Positions 5,674 to 5,674 of a stretch of DNA of 5,674 nt are shown here, in pieces (the first letter of the stretch is position 1; every line of letters begins with the position of its first letter). Source of the stretch: Gammaproteobacteria bacterium. GTDB lineage: Bacteria > Pseudomonadota > Gammaproteobacteria > Pseudomonadales > Oleiphilaceae. Both the position numbers and the translations under genes were made by a program. Under the pieces are notes generated by a model. The model was not told where the DNA came from and searched no databases. It was given only the letters and a program-made list of their open reading frames with translations. The stretch spans positions 1 through 5,674 of the forward strand of contig RFIV01000312.1 of NCBI GenBank assembly GCA_003695085.1, read 5' to 3'.

Positions 5674-5674
5674 A

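Noticed and set aside
1..5674. Search for CRISPR arrays, tRNA or rRNA genes, insertion sequences and attachment sites
   Set aside because: No regularly spaced repeats, transposase-like reading frames, terminal inverted repeats or RNA gene signatures were seen. The window is almost wholly accounted for by six protein genes.

Overview
The window carries one coherent block of six genes, all on the + strand, at roughly 58-60% GC. The proteins are typical of Pseudomonadota. The sulfide:quinone oxidoreductase is strikingly like that of Acidithiobacillus ferrooxidans, as I remember that sequence, and CydP is a proteobacterial protein. A sulfur-exposed gamma/beta-proteobacterium or an acidithiobacillus relative is a reasonable guess, but the sequence alone does not fix the genus.

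Layout: 23-1015 is a GlxA-type AraC-family regulator (DJ-1/PfpI-like domain plus a double HTH). 1016-1127 is a short, markedly AT-rich intergenic region. It holds a perfect TATAAT box, a 10-bp direct repeat and an inverted repeat whose right arm is the ribosome binding site of the next gene. Then follow sqr (1128-2414), a TauE/SafE-family exporter (2411-3220), an ETHE1-like persulfide dioxygenase (3241-3948), the small membrane protein gene cydP (3929-4126) and cydA, subunit I of cytochrome bd (4119-5666). The last bases are a strong Shine-Dalgarno sequence, so cydB very probably follows just outside. From sqr on, genes overlap by 4, 20 and 8 nt or are 20 nt apart, which indicates a single operon. 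I see no terminator inside it.

How it fits together (inference from family functions): SQR oxidises H2S to sulfane sulfur and puts the electrons into the quinone pool. The persulfide dioxygenase oxidises the resulting glutathione persulfide to sulfite, and the TauE/SafE protein is placed to export sulfite or a related sulfur oxyanion. Cytochrome bd, the oxidase type known from E. coli to resist sulfide inhibition, re-oxidises the quinol with O2. The operon therefore reads as a self-contained H2S-to-O2 detoxification and respiration module, probably controlled by the upstream GlxA-like regulator through the AT-rich region. The individual families are known. The points most worth checking are the packaging of cytochrome bd and cydP into the sulfide operon, the uncharacterised regulator, and the inverted repeat that masks or overlaps the sqr ribosome binding site.
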